Notes under the pieces: model-generated
The model's database searches: none
Seen by the model: only the letters and a program-made list of their open reading frames with translations
What the model was told of the DNA's origin: nothing
NCBI GenBank assembly: GCA_023269335.1
Contig: JAHFTM010000017.1
Coordinates: forward strand, 1-13,192
DNA length: 13,192 bases
DNA from: Chlamydiia bacterium
GTDB lineage: Bacteria; Chlamydiota; Chlamydiia; Chlamydiales; FEN-1388
Direction of reading: 5' to 3'
Position numbers and translations under genes: made by a program
Shown here: in pieces, positions 12,839-13,192 of the stretch
How the letters are laid out: each line of letters starts with the position of its first letter
Numbering within the stretch: position 1 is the first letter of the stretch

Positions 12839-13192
12839 CTATCTTGTGAAAATGGCGAGGGTTTCAATATGGTTTGTGCCAGGGAAAAAGAGATAGCTCT
12901 TGGCATCAAATAACTGAAATGTACTTGTAGATAAGATTTGAGTACAGTCACGCTCAAAGGATGTGAAATTACAAGAAACATAGATAAGCTTTTTGATGTC
13001 ACATGCTTCACAAAGCTTTTGTAAAAAAGTGGGATCTAGCCCCTTTCTTGGTGGATCCACAATACAGATATCAGCTCCTTCAAAAAGCTTAGCCTCGTTT
13101 TCAGCAGCACCTATCACAAAGTGTAGTTTTTGTTGAACAGTGTAGGCAAGCCGCTCTTTGGCAGTAAGAAAAAAGTGCTCTGCACTCGCCTC
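12839..13192 (-). CDS. TrmA/RlmD-family RNA 5-methyluridine methyltransferase, C-terminal part
   Basis: The gene enters from beyond the right edge; 117 C-terminal residues are present, and an internal GTG at 13117 is not the true start because the frame is open to the edge. The motifs are those of SAM-dependent uracil-C5 RNA methyltransferases: IVDPPRKGLD, then IYVSCNFTSFERD, whose Cys forms the covalent bond with the uracil base, and FPGTNHIETLAIF, whose Glu is the proposed base. The family includes RlmD/RlmCD-type 23S rRNA enzymes and TrmA; the paralogue cannot be assigned without the N-terminal part (TRAM domain and Fe-S cysteines). RlmD is the likelier choice because DPPRKGLD is typical there. 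The gene is convergent with the GNAT gene. Confidence 0.92.
   Translation of the reverse strand, partial: EASAEHFFLTAKERLAYTVQQKLHFVIGAAENEAKLFEGADICIVDPPRKGLDPTFLQKLCEACDIKKLIYVSCNFTSFERDCTQILSTSTFQLFDAKSYLFFPGTNHIETLAIFTR

Noticed and set aside
1..13192. CRISPR array, toxin-antitoxin pair or insertion sequence
   Set aside because: No regularly spaced repeats, no transposase and no recognisable toxin-antitoxin pair; the short repeats found occur only twice each.

Overview
The window looks like a piece of chromosome from a host-associated, moderately AT-rich bacterium. My best guess is an environmental member of the Chlamydiae (Parachlamydia, Waddlia or Simkania type). The reasons are indirect: an F-box-like motif in a large helical protein, a long Pro/Ala/Gln-rich protein of effector-like layout, a tRNA-Pro gene without an encoded CCA end (this argues against most gammaproteobacteria), and short scattered transcription units with AT-rich gaps. 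No marker gene settles the phylum.

Layout. Bases 96-4058 hold two large, divergently transcribed genes of unknown function that share a very AT-rich 213-bp intergenic region. The minus-strand gene has an F-box-like N-terminus and is flanked by 22-bp direct repeats with two mismatches. The plus-strand gene encodes a 775-residue protein with a long low-complexity middle and a C-terminal block vaguely like an SH2 fold. Bases 4110-5709 carry two housekeeping genes, sua5 (t6A tRNA modification) and ung (uracil-DNA glycosylase), convergent and overlapping by 23 bp at their 3' ends. Bases 5829-6905 encode a protein with two complete GIY-YIG-like modules, followed by a 416-bp gap with no convincing gene.

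Bases 7322-11171 form the most interesting block: four minus-strand genes in the order GT25-type glycosyltransferase, DUF6492-like glycosyltransferase, GH130-like five-bladed beta-propeller protein and class I methyltransferase. Each protein starts with a signal-peptide-like segment. Enzymes that use nucleotide sugars or S-adenosylmethionine are normally cytoplasmic, so four exported ones in a row suggest a glycan-building and glycan-modifying set that works outside the bacterial cytoplasm, perhaps in the host compartment.

Bases 11278-13192 carry a small 70-residue protein, a small 81-residue protein with its own promoter, tRNA-Pro(GGG), a GNAT acetyltransferase and, running off the right edge, the C-terminal part of a TrmA/RlmD-family RNA methyltransferase. 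A 42-column repeat (37 identities) links the start region of the 81-residue gene to the region just upstream of ung.
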